From Akebia trifoliata (lineage: Eukaryota; Streptophyta; Magnoliopsida; Ranunculales; Lardizabalaceae), in assembly GCA_017979445.1 (NCBI GenBank), contig CM030706.1:26328281-26392280 (forward strand): a stretch of 64,000 nt of DNA, in the 5' to 3' direction. Position 1 is the first letter of the stretch. The number at the start of each line of letters is the position of its first letter. The position numbers were made by a program, and so were the translations under genes. Below, one piece after another: positions 10,238 to 21,431 of the stretch. Under the pieces are notes generated by a model. It made no database searches and was not told the origin of the DNA. It saw nothing but the letters and a program-made list of their open reading frames with translations.

Positions 10238-11639
10238 TGATTGCGCTATATTCTCACTTTTGTATTTTCTTGTCATTAACTGGATGTATGCAAAAACGTT
10301 GGAAGATTAATGCAAAGAAAATAAGTTTTGTACTTACTTGGCCTCAGGTACATCTATTGTTCTTGAAAACTCGAAGTTTTGTTGAATACGTCCTAGATTT
10401 TTCATCATCAGTCAAAATAGTAGTTTTTTTTTATTTTTTTTATTTTTTTTATTTTTTATTTTTTTGAAATTTTGTTAAATGTCTTTGTCAAATGAGTACG
10501 ATAAATTCAGAGTTTGTAAATCTTATTTGGTTATGACAATTTCGGTGTTTTTACCAAACACAGGGGATACAAGCGTCAATTGTGTTTTTGGTACCTTTAG
10601 AATCATGCCCAGTGCCTTGGTATTGGAAGCTTGTTATCTGTTTGGGTATCAGGATTTGGAAAGATTTTTCCGTTCACAGTTTATACTCTTGCGGGCTAGG
10701 AGTTTTTTTTTTTTTTTGCTATTCACCCCTATTGCCCCTGGTACCAATTAAGGTTTTCACCGGACCCGATTTCCACATTTTAGCGCATCGACGTTCTTTT
10801 TGAAATTTTCATCGTGTCAGTGGTTTTGATATTGCAATAATCTGATTCTTTTACTCATAGCGCCCTTTCGGGTTTTCACTATGCCCTTTTAGACTATGTT
10901 TGTTTCTTTAAATTCTTCCATTACAATTCAGTTCGGAGTCTTTGTGTCTCTGTGGCTTGGTGACCAAGTTGAGCTGCGAGATTGGCGACTCTACTCTTGT
11001 AGTGGCACTCTTTCTTGAGTAATAGATCTGGATTTCCCTCTTGAGTTTGCTGACGACTATTCGTGGTTCGACAACTCAAATTGAGCCGCGAGATCGGCTA
11101 CTCTACACTTCGAGTACTCTTTTTTTTCAAATATCCGACCTGGATTCCCCTTTTGAGTCTTCCAACGACTAATAAGACTTTGGTGGTCCGGACCAAGTCA
11201 CAAGATCATTGATGCTGCCATTGTCATTGTGTTGTCCTAGAACGTTCCCTGATCAAAAAGGACTTTTGTTGGGACGGAACGTTGGCTTAGGCTAATGGTA
11301 GTGGAAAGTTACAAAAAGGGTCTAGGTCTGTCTAGAGTGGGTTGGACTTGAGGTTCGTCTATTTTTGTTTCAAAAATGTGATCTGTGTTTCCTCCCCGCA
11401 TCTCTCGAACTTGTTTAAGTTGAAGATCTAGGTCGAGCTCAGATCAAATGTCCAAGTTTTTGACTTTTTTGAAATATTTTTAGCCGTTCACAGTTTATCC
11501 TCATGTAGGCTAGGAGTATTTTGATGCTTTCTTCTTGTTTTTTCTGATTTTCTCTTTGATTTTCTTTCTTTTGTCACTTTTTTTTCTTTTTTTTTTCGGT
11601 ATCGTTTTGTAGTTGTTGACTGGCCCCAGTCTTAGGTTA
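10238..11639. repeat. Convergent intergenic region with imperfect duplications
   Basis: This lies between the 3' ends of the DUF7745-like gene (plus) and pol (minus). CCGTTCACAGTTTAT followed by GGCTAGGAGT occurs twice, near 10669 and 11493. A ~120-bp imperfect repeat (GAGCYGCGAGAT...CGACTCT / CGGCTACTCTAC) covers about 10960-11180. T-rich runs of up to about 15 T lie at 10420-10465, 10700 and 11580-11600. No coding region is supported. Confidence 0.6.
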
Positions 11640-11739
11640 AGAAATGAACGTGATAGCTCAAAAGGATTGACTAAGGTAGATAGTTTGTTCAGGATATCAA
11701 GGATGGCCTTTCGTCATCTCAGGGTTAGTTCTTAGGCGT

Positions 11740-12797
11740 AGTATTTCTTAACAGTGTCAGCATTGATCGGTTGTGGGAAGACTTGTCCATCCATCTCCGT
11801 AAGGTTCAGAGCTCCTCTTGTCATTGCCTTTTGCACGATGAATGGTCCCTCATAGTTCGGTCTGAATTTCCCTCTAGTATCTTCTTGGATTGGCAAAATT
11901 TTCTTCAACACAAAGTCTTCTGGTGAGAAATTTCTAGGTTTGACTTTCTTGTTGTAGGCACGGGCTATCCGTCGCTGATAGATCTGTCCATATCAAATGG
12001 CTGCAAGACGTTTCTCCTCTATCAGATTCAGTTGATCAAACCGAGCTTGAATCCATTATGCTTTATCTAACTCTGCTTCTTTTAAGATCTGGAGGGAGGG
12101 AATCTCCACTTCTACGGGTAAGATTACTTCCATTCCATAGAACAGTGAATACGGAGTTGCCCCAGTCGAAGTCCTGAACGAGGTTCAATAGGCATGAAGT
12201 GTGAAAGGCAACATGTCGTGCCAATCCTTGTACGTAACTGCCATCTTCTCGATAATTTTCTTGATATTCTTGCTGGTAACCTCGACTGCTCCGTTCATCT
12301 TAGGTCTGTAGGGTACAGAGTTGTGATGAGTGATCTGGAAATCTTCGCACATCTTGATTATATAATTTTTCTTGAAGTTCTTGGCATTATCAGTCACTAG
12401 TCTGCTAGGAAGTCCGTATCTACAGATAATCTTGTTCTTGACAAACTTCAGGACATTGCTTTTGGTGACATTAGCATATGAAGCAGCTTCTACCCACTTT
12501 GTGAAGTAGTCGATGGCCACTAAGATGAAGCGATGCCCATTTGCAACTTTAGGTGAGATTGGCCTGATGACGTTCATTCCCCAAAGTGAGAAGGGCCAAT
12601 GAGTGGTCATATTATGTAGCTCTGAAGGCGGAGCATTAATCTTGTTGGCATAAATCTGACACAGATGGTATTTGTGAACATACTGATAGCAGTCATTTTC
12701 CATTGTTGTCCAGTAATATCCCATCCGCATAATCTTCTTTGCTAGCATGTGACCATTCATGTGGAGCCTACAGACTCCACCATATACAGTCTCGATT
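11740..12797 (-). pseudogene. Integrase domain of the large Tat element
   Basis: Minus-strand translation gives an HHCC-like zinc region (HMNGHMLAKK...YQYVHKYHLCQ), a DDE catalytic core (VTDNAKNF; NGAVEVTSKN) and a C-terminal part to about 11740 (PEDFVLKKILPIQED, YEGPFIVQ). The first catalytic Asp is replaced: the codon at 12572-12574 reads Asn in WGMNVIRP. The CxxC pair reads YxxC. A stop interrupts the C-terminal part near 12060. The frame is shared with RT and RNase H upstream. Integration by this copy's own enzyme is unlikely. Confidence 0.88.
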
Positions 12798-13921
12798 AAT
12801 CATTTTTCTTCTGCTTCTACCACGCATCGGAGCAAGACCTCGTGGTGCGATTTTTTGTACAGAATACCATTATTAAGAAAGAATTGCCCTGCTAGTTTTT
12901 GAATGGTTCTGCGATCATTTGACGTTGCATCTGAGGGAAGGGTTCGATCCTCGAGATATGCTCTGATGTCCGAGTACCAAGGTTTTTCTTCAGATTCTTC
13001 TACTTCGACGGGAAGACAGTAAGCCAGCTCATCTTGAATTTCAATCTCAATTGGGTCGATGACCAGCTCTTTTGAGATACTAATAATGGAAGCAAGCGTA
13101 GCTAGTGCATCGATGAATTGATTCTTAGCTCTTGGCATGTATGTAAATGAGATCCTGTCAAAGCGTGAGCTTAGTTCTTCTAGATACTCGTGGTAAGGGA
13201 CCAGTCTCTGTTCCCGAGTCTTCTATTCTCCAGTCGTCTAATAGACTACTAAGCTTGAATCTCTGAAAACATCGATCTCATCTACCTCGAGATCTAGTGC
13301 TGCTTTCAACCCTGCTATGCATGATTCTTATTCAGCTTTGTTGTTAGAGCATTGAAATTTCAATCTGATGGCGATTGGCACATGGGAACCATCTGGTTTG
13401 ATTAAGACTACCCCTATCCCATTTCTTTTCTAATTGGCTGTTCCGTCGAAGTACATTTTCCAGCCTGGTTCTTCGTCATCTTCATCATTTTCAATCTCGA
13501 TAAATAGTATGGCTTCATCCGAAAAGTTCGTCTTTAACGGCTCGTAGTCAGGCAACGGGTGCTTAGCGAGGTGGTCTGCGATGGCTTGCCCTTTGATGGC
13601 TTTTTGAGTGACATAAGTAATGTCAAACTCAGATAACAATAACTGCCATTTTGCTGTGCGGCCTGTTAATGCTGGTTTTTTGAATAGGTACTTCAGGGGG
13701 TCCATCCTGGCGATAAGCATAGTTGAGTGGCTGAGCAAATAATGACGCAGTCGTTGAGATGTCCAGACTAATGTACAGCAAGTCTTCTCAACTGTTGAAT
13801 ATTTCGCTTTGTAATCGGTGAATTTCTTTCTGAGATAGTAGATGGCCTGTTCCTTCCGTCTTGATTCATCATGTTGCCCTAGCACACACCCTATAGATGT
13901 TTCTTGCACTGAGATATACAT
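12798..13921 (-). pseudogene. RNase H plus second (Tat-type) RNase H of the large Tat element
   Basis: From 13921 down to 13430 comes a gypsy RT-linked RNase H (IYYLRKKFTDYKAKYSTVEK, RHYLLSHSTMLIARMDPLKYLF), then a linker ending GWKMYFDGTAN. From there to about 12800 the same frame, with stops in 13139-13429, encodes a second RNase H (DGTAN; MPRAKNQFIDALATLASI). Two RNase H domains in tandem define the plant Tat clade; the second is the archaeal-type domain. A long acidic tether follows to the integrase. Stops in the second domain make it inactive here. Confidence 0.85.
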
Positions 13922-14014
13922 CAGTAGAGGTCGCCCTGGAGTAGGAGGGACTAAGACTGGTGGATTGAACAGATATTGCTTGATCTTGTCGAATGCTTCC
14001 TGACAGTCTTTGTT

Positions 14015-14900
14015 CTACTTCTTCGACGTATCTTTCCTTAGTAGCTTGAATACCGATTCACAGATAGGCGTCAATTGCGCTATAAACCGACTGATATACT
14101 GTATTCTCCCCAGAAAGCCCCGAACGTCCTTTTCTGAAATAGGTGCCTTCATTTCGAGGATATACTTAGTTTTTACCGGATCTATCTCGATACCTCTTTT
14201 GCTGACTATAAACCCCAATAGCTTGCCTGATGTTGTCCCGAACACGTATTTGGCAGGATTGAGCCTTAAACTTTACTTCCTGAGCCTGTCGAACAACTTC
14301 TTGAGATTTACCAGATGATCTTCTTCTACACCGGATTTAGCGATCATGTCGTCTACGTAGACCTCCATCTCCTTGTGGATCATATCGTGGAATAATACGG
14401 TCATTGCCCGTTGGTACGTCGCCCCCGCATTCTTCAGTCCGAATGGTATGACTTTGTAGTGGAAAGTATCCCATGGTGTGATGAATGCAGTCTTTTCTTG
14501 GTCTTCTTCTACCATTTTTATCTGGTTATAGCCTGAGAAGCCATCCATGAACGAGAACATGCCATGCCCTGCTGTACTATCGACTAGATTGTCGATGTGT
14601 GGAAGTGGAAAATCGTCCTTAGGACTGACTGTGTTCAAGTCTCGGTAGTCAACACACATGCGTACATTTCCATCTTTCTTAGGTACTGGGACAACATTGG
14701 CTAACCACTCAGGGTACGTAGAGACTGCAAGAAATCCGACTTTGAACTGTTTCATGACCTCGTCTTTGACCTTGAGGGTCTATTCTGGCTTTAGTCTTCT
14801 CAGTTTCTGCTTGATCGACTTGCTAGTAGCAATTGGTAGTTTGTGGACAACCAGATCTGTGTCTAACCCAGGCATATCCTTGTATGACCATGCAAAGACG
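14015..14900 (-). pseudogene. Reverse transcriptase of the large Tat element
   Basis: RT motifs read right to left: NVVPVPKKDGNVRMCVDYRD, FPLPHIDNLVD, FSFMDGFSGYNQIKM, TPWDTFHYKVIPFGLKNAGA, and EVYVDDMIAKS with both catalytic Asp intact (about 14345). A TAA at about 14270 interrupts the thumb (LRK-stop-SLRLNPAKYVFG), after which LLGFIVSKRGIEIDP and the connection continue in the same frame to 14015. Upstream, DVFAWSYKDMPGLD at about 14870-14920 marks the usual segment before RT. Confidence 0.9.
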
Positions 14901-15970
14901 TCCTGATACTTTCGTAGGAATTCGACCATTTCTTATTTTGTTGCGACGTCAATAAAGCTCCAATCTTGACAATTCGTGGGTCCTTTTCGGTACCAAGATT
15001 GATTGAATCTGTATCCTCGATATTTTGCTGAACACCTTTCTCGTGACGTTCCACCAAGTTTTTGATTTCTTTGGGTGGGTACTCCATTTCGTCCTCAGAC
15101 TCTTCTTCTATCCCCATTAGGTCGAAGTAGAGTTCAAGATCAAAATCATACTCATCCCTTTCAAATTCTATTTTATCTAAGTACTTATTTGATTTAGACA
15201 AATCCCTTGAAATTTTTTTTTTATTTTTGAAAAAAATATTTTTTTTTGTAATTTTGAAAGCTTTTTGATTTTTTTGATTTTTGAGAAATTTTTGTTTTTT
15301 TACTTTTTGAGAAATTTTTGTTTTTTTGTGATTTACTGGATACCTGAAATAAGAAGAACAATCGTGCAAATTTGTTAATAAAGATAGGGAGCCCTCAAAA
15401 TAGTCTTTACCCGAGGACGAGGGCTCGTTATGATCCTCAGGCAAATTGATGTAGTCTAACGGTATTTTTTTTAGGCCTCAATAACCTCAAGAGTTAATGG
15501 AAATTCTTCCCAGTTGTGCAATGTCTCCCCTTCTCTGAGGGGGCGAATGAGATGATCGAGTGATTTGTTGGATGATTTGGTTGATGGTTTGGAGATGACC
15601 ATGATCTCCGATGGTTTGTTGTCAGATTGGGGCACAGCCCTCCCAAGCTTGGTGGGATAATGACTGATGCCCAGTCAATGTCCATGAAAAAGGTTGATTC
15701 TTTCTCGTGGTTTGTAGTGATTTCCACTTTGGTGGATTCTAGAGCGGTCTTTGATGGAATTTCATCGGAATCTCCATTGAATAAAACATCAATGCCTTCT
15801 ACGAAGGATGATTGAGACTCGATGACTGGGTCTTCTTAAATGTAAATAGGTTTGGATTTTACCACTTTTGGCCTTTTGGTTGCTTTCATTGGCAGTGATT
15901 CTGATAAGCTGTCGGGTCTAGTATGTGATTTTGGAAAGTTGATACTGATATGTGGAATTCTGCTTAGATT
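14901..15970 (-). pseudogene. Protease-RT linker of the large Tat element, frameshifted
   Basis: An acidic linker (DYDFDLELYFDLMGIEEESEDEMEYPP) and a conserved Tat segment (GTEKDPRIVKIGALLTSQ) can be read from 15444 to about 14943, but this stretch is out of frame with RT, so a frameshift lies near 14943. 15190-15340 is very A/T rich (K/N-rich reading). Ogre elements are known to carry an intron between protease and RT, so part of this stretch may be intronic; I cannot place splice sites. Confidence 0.55.
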
Positions 15971-16775
15971 CTAGATGTTCGGTTCACGATTTTGCCTTCT
16001 TGCTAGTCGGAGTTCTTTTTTCTTGTCATTCATTTCTGCAATATCGCTTTTTGTGGGCCTAAACCCCAGACCGAAATAAGGAGTATGCTTTCTTACTTCG
16101 ACCGATGTAGCTCTTCTTCTTCCTCCTGGTCCCAACCCTTGCTTGGGTCGATAACCTACCATTTTCATAACCCGACCAATCGTCAAATTTGTTCTTGATA
16201 GCTTTGTCCTTACCTTCTCTTTCTCCTTCTCGATGTGATTGACAGCAGCGAATTGGTATGAATGGTAGATTGCCTTGTCCTTTGTCATTTCGATATCAAT
16301 GAATGGCACATCTTGAGCTCTCCTAGCTGGAATAAGGTTCTCTGCCAATACTGATATCATCCTCTGTCCCATGATAAATTTGACTCTTTGGTACAACGAG
16401 GAAGGTACAGCTCCAGCAATATGGATCCAAGGTCTGCCCAGTAACAAGTTGAAGGTCATTGGTATTTCCATAACTTCAAACGTCACTTCAAAGGTGTAAG
16501 GACCTATTGTGATCAGTAGGTCCACTTCGCCCAGTGAATCCCTTCTTGAATTATTGAACCCTTGGATGTCTTGTTGTTGGTTTCACATGTGACCAATCAG
16601 CGTTGAGTTTCCGGAAGGTTGCAAGCGGACAAACATTAAGCGCTGAGCCATTATCAATCAGTATTCTGGCAACCATCATGCCCTTGCATATGACCATAAT
16701 GTTTAGTGGCTCGACGTGCCCTGTTCCTTCAGGCATAAATTCATTCTCTATGAAAATAATAGGATTGGGGGCCAT
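15971..16775 (-). pseudogene. Aspartic protease region of the large Tat element, frameshifted
   Basis: LIDNGSALNVCPL (D-N-G form of the retropepsin motif usual in this clade) lies at about 16630-16670. A frameshift near 16555 joins it to FNNSRRDSLGEVDLL, then FNLLLGRPWIH, AGAVPSSLYQRVKFI and a glycine-rich G-patch-like GYRPKQGLGPGGRRR. One stop codon (16776-16778) separates it from gag in the same frame, which may be decay or a natural gag/pro boundary. Confidence 0.8.
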
Positions 16776-16778
16776 AAT

Positions 16779-19319
16779 CTAGCCTACCATTTGTTCCAAC
16801 TGCGCCGATGAGGTGGTTGTAGGTACATGTGATTTCCCCAGAACTCTTAGTAATGCCTCTTTGTGTTCCTTTGATTTCTGCATTAGGCCCAAAATACTAA
16901 TTTGAGCTGGCTGTTTGTTTAGCTGGTCCACGATATTATACTCACTCTTTCGAGCGAGTTTAATAAAGTCTACAGCCTCTTTATGTGTCACCTTTGCCTT
17001 CACTTCCATCTTATCATCTTTATACAGCTTACCCTTTCCCTTCACTTTTTTTTTCTCTTCGTCTGTCACTTCTTTTGCTGTTTCTTTTGTTTCTTCTTTG
17101 ATGTTCACTTCATTTTCTGACGATTTCTGGTACTTCCCTGCCTTTGTTATACGGTCGATGTCAGCCACCGTTGCTTCCTTCATAGTTTCAACCCTGGTGG
17201 TTGTGGTGATAGTGGTTTCATAGCTCCAAGGAACTGCCTGGTCAGAGCTATAGGGGAATGGTTTAGGTGAGCGTATGGTTATGGGGGGTAGATCGGGTTT
17301 CATATTGAGGATGAGGGGTAGTGGTGACGATTTGGGTATAGTGGTGGTGGGAGGAGCTATATGAGGATTGTATGGAATGACGAGTGGTGGACGTGAGGAG
17401 GAGGTGTATGATATATGAAGGAGAGGTCGGGTTGATCCTTGAGGAGTTGGCAGTGTGTATGGTCTAACAAGAGGAGGTCGGGTTGAATTTTGATGGTTCG
17501 ATGATCCATAAAGAATAACTGAGGTGGTCGGGTAGCAGTATTTTGATGAGTGGGGTGGATGGTGAGGTCGGCCAATCTGAGTGGTGGTAGTGAATTTTGG
17601 GATGCGTTTGTTGTGTAGTGGTTGACTGTGTTAACCGTTGATGCCTTGAATTCTTGGGTTAGGTGGACCCTGATTTTTGTCCCAATAGGTGCTATCTAAT
17701 CCGAAGGATTAAAGTTGAGTTCTCCGCAGATGACATTTACCCCGTGCCCATTTCCTTCCCCATTATGATTAGGTAGGAGGTTTTGATTGATATTCTGTTG
17801 TTGGGATGGGTTGGCAGGCCCATCCAGGATGAGAGCCATTTTATCAATCAGGTTTTATTCTTGATGCTTGAGCTGCTAGCATTGGTCTGTAGAGTGCCCT
17901 GGCGCACCCATATGAAATTCACAGAACAGGTTCGAGTTGTACCCTAGCCCTTTAGCAGCCTCGGGGTTTGGTGGACGTTTTACCAGGTATTCACCCCTGA
18001 GTAGGATTGGCAGTAACTCTGATAGTGTCATAGGTAACTTAGTGAACACTTTATTTACTCTGTTGGGTCGTGCCTGTTGATTATGCCCATATAACGGTGC
18101 CTGCTGTGCAACTGGTGGAGGATTTGCTCGAAATGAATTCTGAGGTAGAGGGTTTCATGTTGGCGGCGTTGGTGCCCATGAAGTTGACGATGCTTGTGGT
18201 CTTGGTGCTGGTGAAGGGATGAAGAGGGGTCGATTCGGCTGTACGTTATTAACCTGAATTTCTTTCCTCTTCTTTCTCGTAGGTACTGGCTTTCTCTGAG
18301 GAGGGATTCCTGTTGTTGCCCCTAGACTCGTGAAGTTAAAGATCAGACCGGTTCAGATCCCATCTTTGACCCGATCCGCCACTTGTACTAGATTCGAGAA
18401 TGTGCCTGTGGTATACCCCACCAGATGAGTATAGAAGGCGTGCCCTAGTGTTGAGAAAAAAATGGTGTTCATCTCTTACTTTGTCATTGCAGTAATTTTG
18501 CCAGAACATCTCGGCTAGGTCTTGCCAGTTCTTAATGAGCGAGTGATCCAATCCAGAAAATCATTTGAGTACCGGCCCTATTAAGCTCCTCTGAAACAAC
18601 TACACCAATAACATGTCATCCTCGCCATACTGGCAAATGGATCCACAATACAACTTCAGATGCGATAGCGGACACCTTACTCCGTTATATTTTTCAAACT
18701 CCGGACACTTGAACTTGGCTGATAATTGAGCATTGGGGTAGAAGCACAGATCCTTGAATCGGGTTCCGCTCATAGTGTTGAGGCCCTTCATCCTCCTCAT
18801 TTCTTCCTACAGAGATTCGATTTGCTGAGCCAGTTTTTCATCTGTTGCACTTTTGACTTCCGTAGCCCTGTACTCACATTCATCGTCGGGAATGACCACA
18901 GGGGGTGGCTGATTCTGTGGAATATAGAGCGGAGGCCCCTGGTATTCAGGCACTACAGGTGGCATAGTGGTCTGTGGTCCTTGTGGAGGTTGCTCGGGTA
19001 ACTCTTGATTCAACCCGGATGCATGTTGCTGTATCGTTTGAGCTTGTAGGATGCTAGCATTGGCTAACACAGTACTTACTATCTTTTCTTGCCTCTCAAT
19101 TATCTTTAGTAGTGCTGTGATTTGTGGATCGATACCAGAGGTTTCGGTTACTGGGGGTTGTGCTGGTTCAGATGATCTCAGAAAATATGAAGGCACTTCT
19201 GGCTGCTTGTATTTCTTTCGCTTGGCCACCTGTGGGTACAGGCAACCAAGTGTTACTATCTCATTTACAAAAAGAAAGATGCATGATGTTTTATTAAGTC
19301 GGGTAAAGTTGTTTATCAT
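16779..19319 (-). pseudogene. Gag of the large Tat element
   Basis: The minus-strand frame from 19319 is shared by pieces ending at 18807, 18600, 18336 and 16779. It contains a Pro/Gln-rich N-terminal part with a coiled-coil-like ITALLKIIERQEKIVSTVL, then the Tat gag core: FKDLCFYPNAQLSAKFKCPEFEKYNGVRCP, HLKLYCGSICQYGEDD, and SLIKNWQDLAEMFWQNY. The C-terminal part (17303-16779) is Lys/Glu-rich with a Tat-type AVDFIKLARKSEYNIVDQLNKQPAQISIL. Several stops (for example at about 18804 and in 17310-18330) break it. No CCHC zinc knuckle was seen. Confidence 0.82.
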
Positions 19320-19331
19320 GACTTTTAGTAC

Positions 19332-19925
19332 AAAAAGTAATTTCTCGATGTGGAGCCGGTATCAACATTGAGTTGGTAAAATATTTTACAAAAGAATTAC
19401 ATCAGCACGAAGCTGGCATCGATACGGAGTCGATAAAATATTTAAGGAAAGGTAGTTTCATCAGCCCGGAGCTAGCATCGACACGGAGTTGGGAAAATAT
19501 TTTGAAAATAGAATTATCTCAACATGGAGTTGGCATCGGCACGGAGTCGGCATAAACACGGAGTTGGCATTAGCACGGAGCTGAGATCAACACGGGGTCG
19601 GAAAAATATTTTGAAAAAGTAATTTCATCAGCACGGAGCTGGCATCAACACAGAGTCAGGAAAACATTTTGAAAAAGTTAATTTCATTAGCACGGAGCTG
19701 ACATCGACACGGAGTCGGGAAATTTTTTGAAAAAGGTAGTTTCATCAGTACGGGGTTGGCATCGACACGGAGTCGGAAAAATATTTTGAAAAAGATGATT
19801 TCATCAGCACGGAGCTGGCATCGACACAGAGTCGGGGAAAATATTTTGAAAAAGGTAATTTCATCAGCACGGAGCTGGCATCGACATGGAGTCAGGAAAA
19901 TATTTTGAAAATGTAATTTCTAAGA
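19332..19925. repeat. ~59-bp tandem array in the gag leader
   Basis: About nine copies of a 58-60-bp unit (ATCAGCACGGAGCTGGCATC, then GACACGGAGTCGG, then an A/T-rich AAAATATTTTGAAAAAGG spacer). Units begin for example at 19401, 19460, 19627, 19686, 19744, 19803 and 19863; the stretch 19510-19620 is rearranged. It abuts the gag start. Each unit holds two CACGG cores, the same core as in the 21-bp palindromes. Confidence 0.9.
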
Positions 19926-20224
19926 TAAATCGAGTTGGAATGCCCATGTTTTTGGTAGACTCCAATTCAGTTATCTGAAATCACTGTCGGCCAGGCGGAT
20001 CTCCAAGGAAGAGGCAGCGCACAACGGCACTCTTAAATCACCTTGTTCCCTGAATAGACATAGTCTATCCCCCTCATATAAACAGGGTAAGATCTTTCTA
20101 GGCACCGACTTTGATCAAGGACTGCCATTGGTACCTTTTGAAATCTAATTTTTTTTAATGCATTCGAGTTGATTGGCTGGTTGTTATCTTTGTTAGATCA
20201 TGATCTTGGTTCAAAATTGGATCT
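19926..20224. other. Leader sequence between the two tandem arrays
   Basis: Non-coding part of the gag leader with no repeat structure that I can see. Confidence 0.5.
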
Positions 20225-20985
20225 GGATCTGGTTTGTAATAGATCTGGGCTGCGGATCCAGTTGAAGATAGATCTAGGTTGTAAATCCAGTTGAAATGGG
20301 TTGAATCTAGGTTGTGGACCCAGTTAAAAATGGATCTGGGTCTTGGACCCAGATGAGAGTGGACCTGGGTCGTGGACCCAGTTGGAAATGGACCTTGGTC
20401 GTGGGCCCAGTTGGAGACGGATCTGGATCGTGGACCTGATTTAAAAATGGGTTTGGATCTGGGTTGTGGACCCAGTTGAAAATGGATCCGGGTCGTGGAC
20501 CCATTTGAATGGATCTGGGTCGTGGACCCAGTTGGATTGGATCTGGTTCGTTGACCCAATTGAAAATGGGTCTGGGTCTTGGACCTAGATGAGAATGGAT
20601 CTTGGTTGTGGACCCAGTTGAAAATGGATCTGGGTCGTGGACCCAGTTGAATGGATCTGGGTTGTGGACCCAGTTGAAAATGGATCTGGGTCGTGGACCC
20701 AGTTGAACGGATCTAGGTCGTGGACCCAGTTGGATTGGATCTGGGTTATGAACCCAGTTGAAAATGGAACTGGGTTGTGGACCCAGTTGAAAATGGATCT
20801 GGGTCGTGGACCCAGTTGAACAGATTTGGATCGTGGACCCAGTTGAAAATAGATCTGGGTCTTGGACCCAAATGAAAATGGATCTGGGTCGTGGACCCAG
20901 TTGGATTGGATATGGATTGTAGGCCCAATTTTGACAGGTACGGGTCGTGGACCCGGTTTAGATGTATACGAGTGGGGACCCGGTT
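20225..20985. repeat. ~28-bp tandem array of a 17-bp palindrome in the gag leader
   Basis: About 24 copies of CTGGGTCGTGGACCCAG (arms CTGGGTC / GACCCAG) occur every 26-31 bp, joined by spacers such as TTGAAAATGGAT or TTGGATTGGAT. Well-preserved copies lie near 20366, 20515, 20629, 20685 and 20797. Short reading frames here (PTGSTT/VHDPDP repeats) are products of the repeat and not genes. In the leader RNA each unit could fold as a small hairpin. Confidence 0.92.
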
Positions 20986-21220
20986 CGCAAAATCATTTTT
21001 GGTTTGGGAAAATCCGTAAATCTTCCCCTCTTTTTTTTATTTATTATTTTTTCATTATTTTTTTATTTTTTTTTATTTTGACTAACAAAGATCCATTTTA
21101 CTTAATTTGTCCAAAACTTGGGATTTTTTTTTCTACGGGTCATCAATGTTTGATCAATAGTGAGTGAGCCTATTCAAAAATGGACTGTCGAGTTCATTTT
21201 GTAGGGTCTAGTTCAATCTA
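20986..21220. other. A/T-rich leader segment
   Basis: A T-rich stretch (21030-21085) with no coding signal, between the 28-bp array and palindrome array 3. Confidence 0.5.
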
Positions 21221-21431
21221 GTCCGTGTTAAAGGCACGGATGTAACCCTCATTCTATTATCCATGTTTTAGGCACGGATAAGACATTTACTATTTCAACC
21301 GTGCTCAAAACACGGGTAAAGTAGTTACTGTTTTAACCGTGCTTCCAACACGGATGAGGCATGCTTTGACTCAACCGTGTTCCCAACACGGATGATGCTC
21401 ATTTTTGTCCATCCGTGTCATGGACACGGAC
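21221..21431. repeat. Palindrome array 3 (six units, exact 38-bp period)
   Basis: Units of about 21 bp (ATCCGTG / AACCGTG ... CACGGAT) start at 21221, 21259, 21297, 21335, 21373 and 21411, exactly 38 bp apart. The last unit ends CACGGACCAG as in array 2. In transcript sense this array lies about 720 bp inside the 5' LTR, upstream of gag. Confidence 0.93.

Noticed and set aside
19332..19925. CRISPR-like array
   Set aside because: Units include the spacers as repeats, and this is plant nuclear DNA; it is an ordinary tandem repeat. The same applies to the 38-bp, 28-bp, 77-bp and 105-bp arrays.
20155..20928. Repeat-encoded peptides (PTGSTT, VHDPDP)
   Set aside because: They are translations of the 28-bp array; length and frame vary with unit length.
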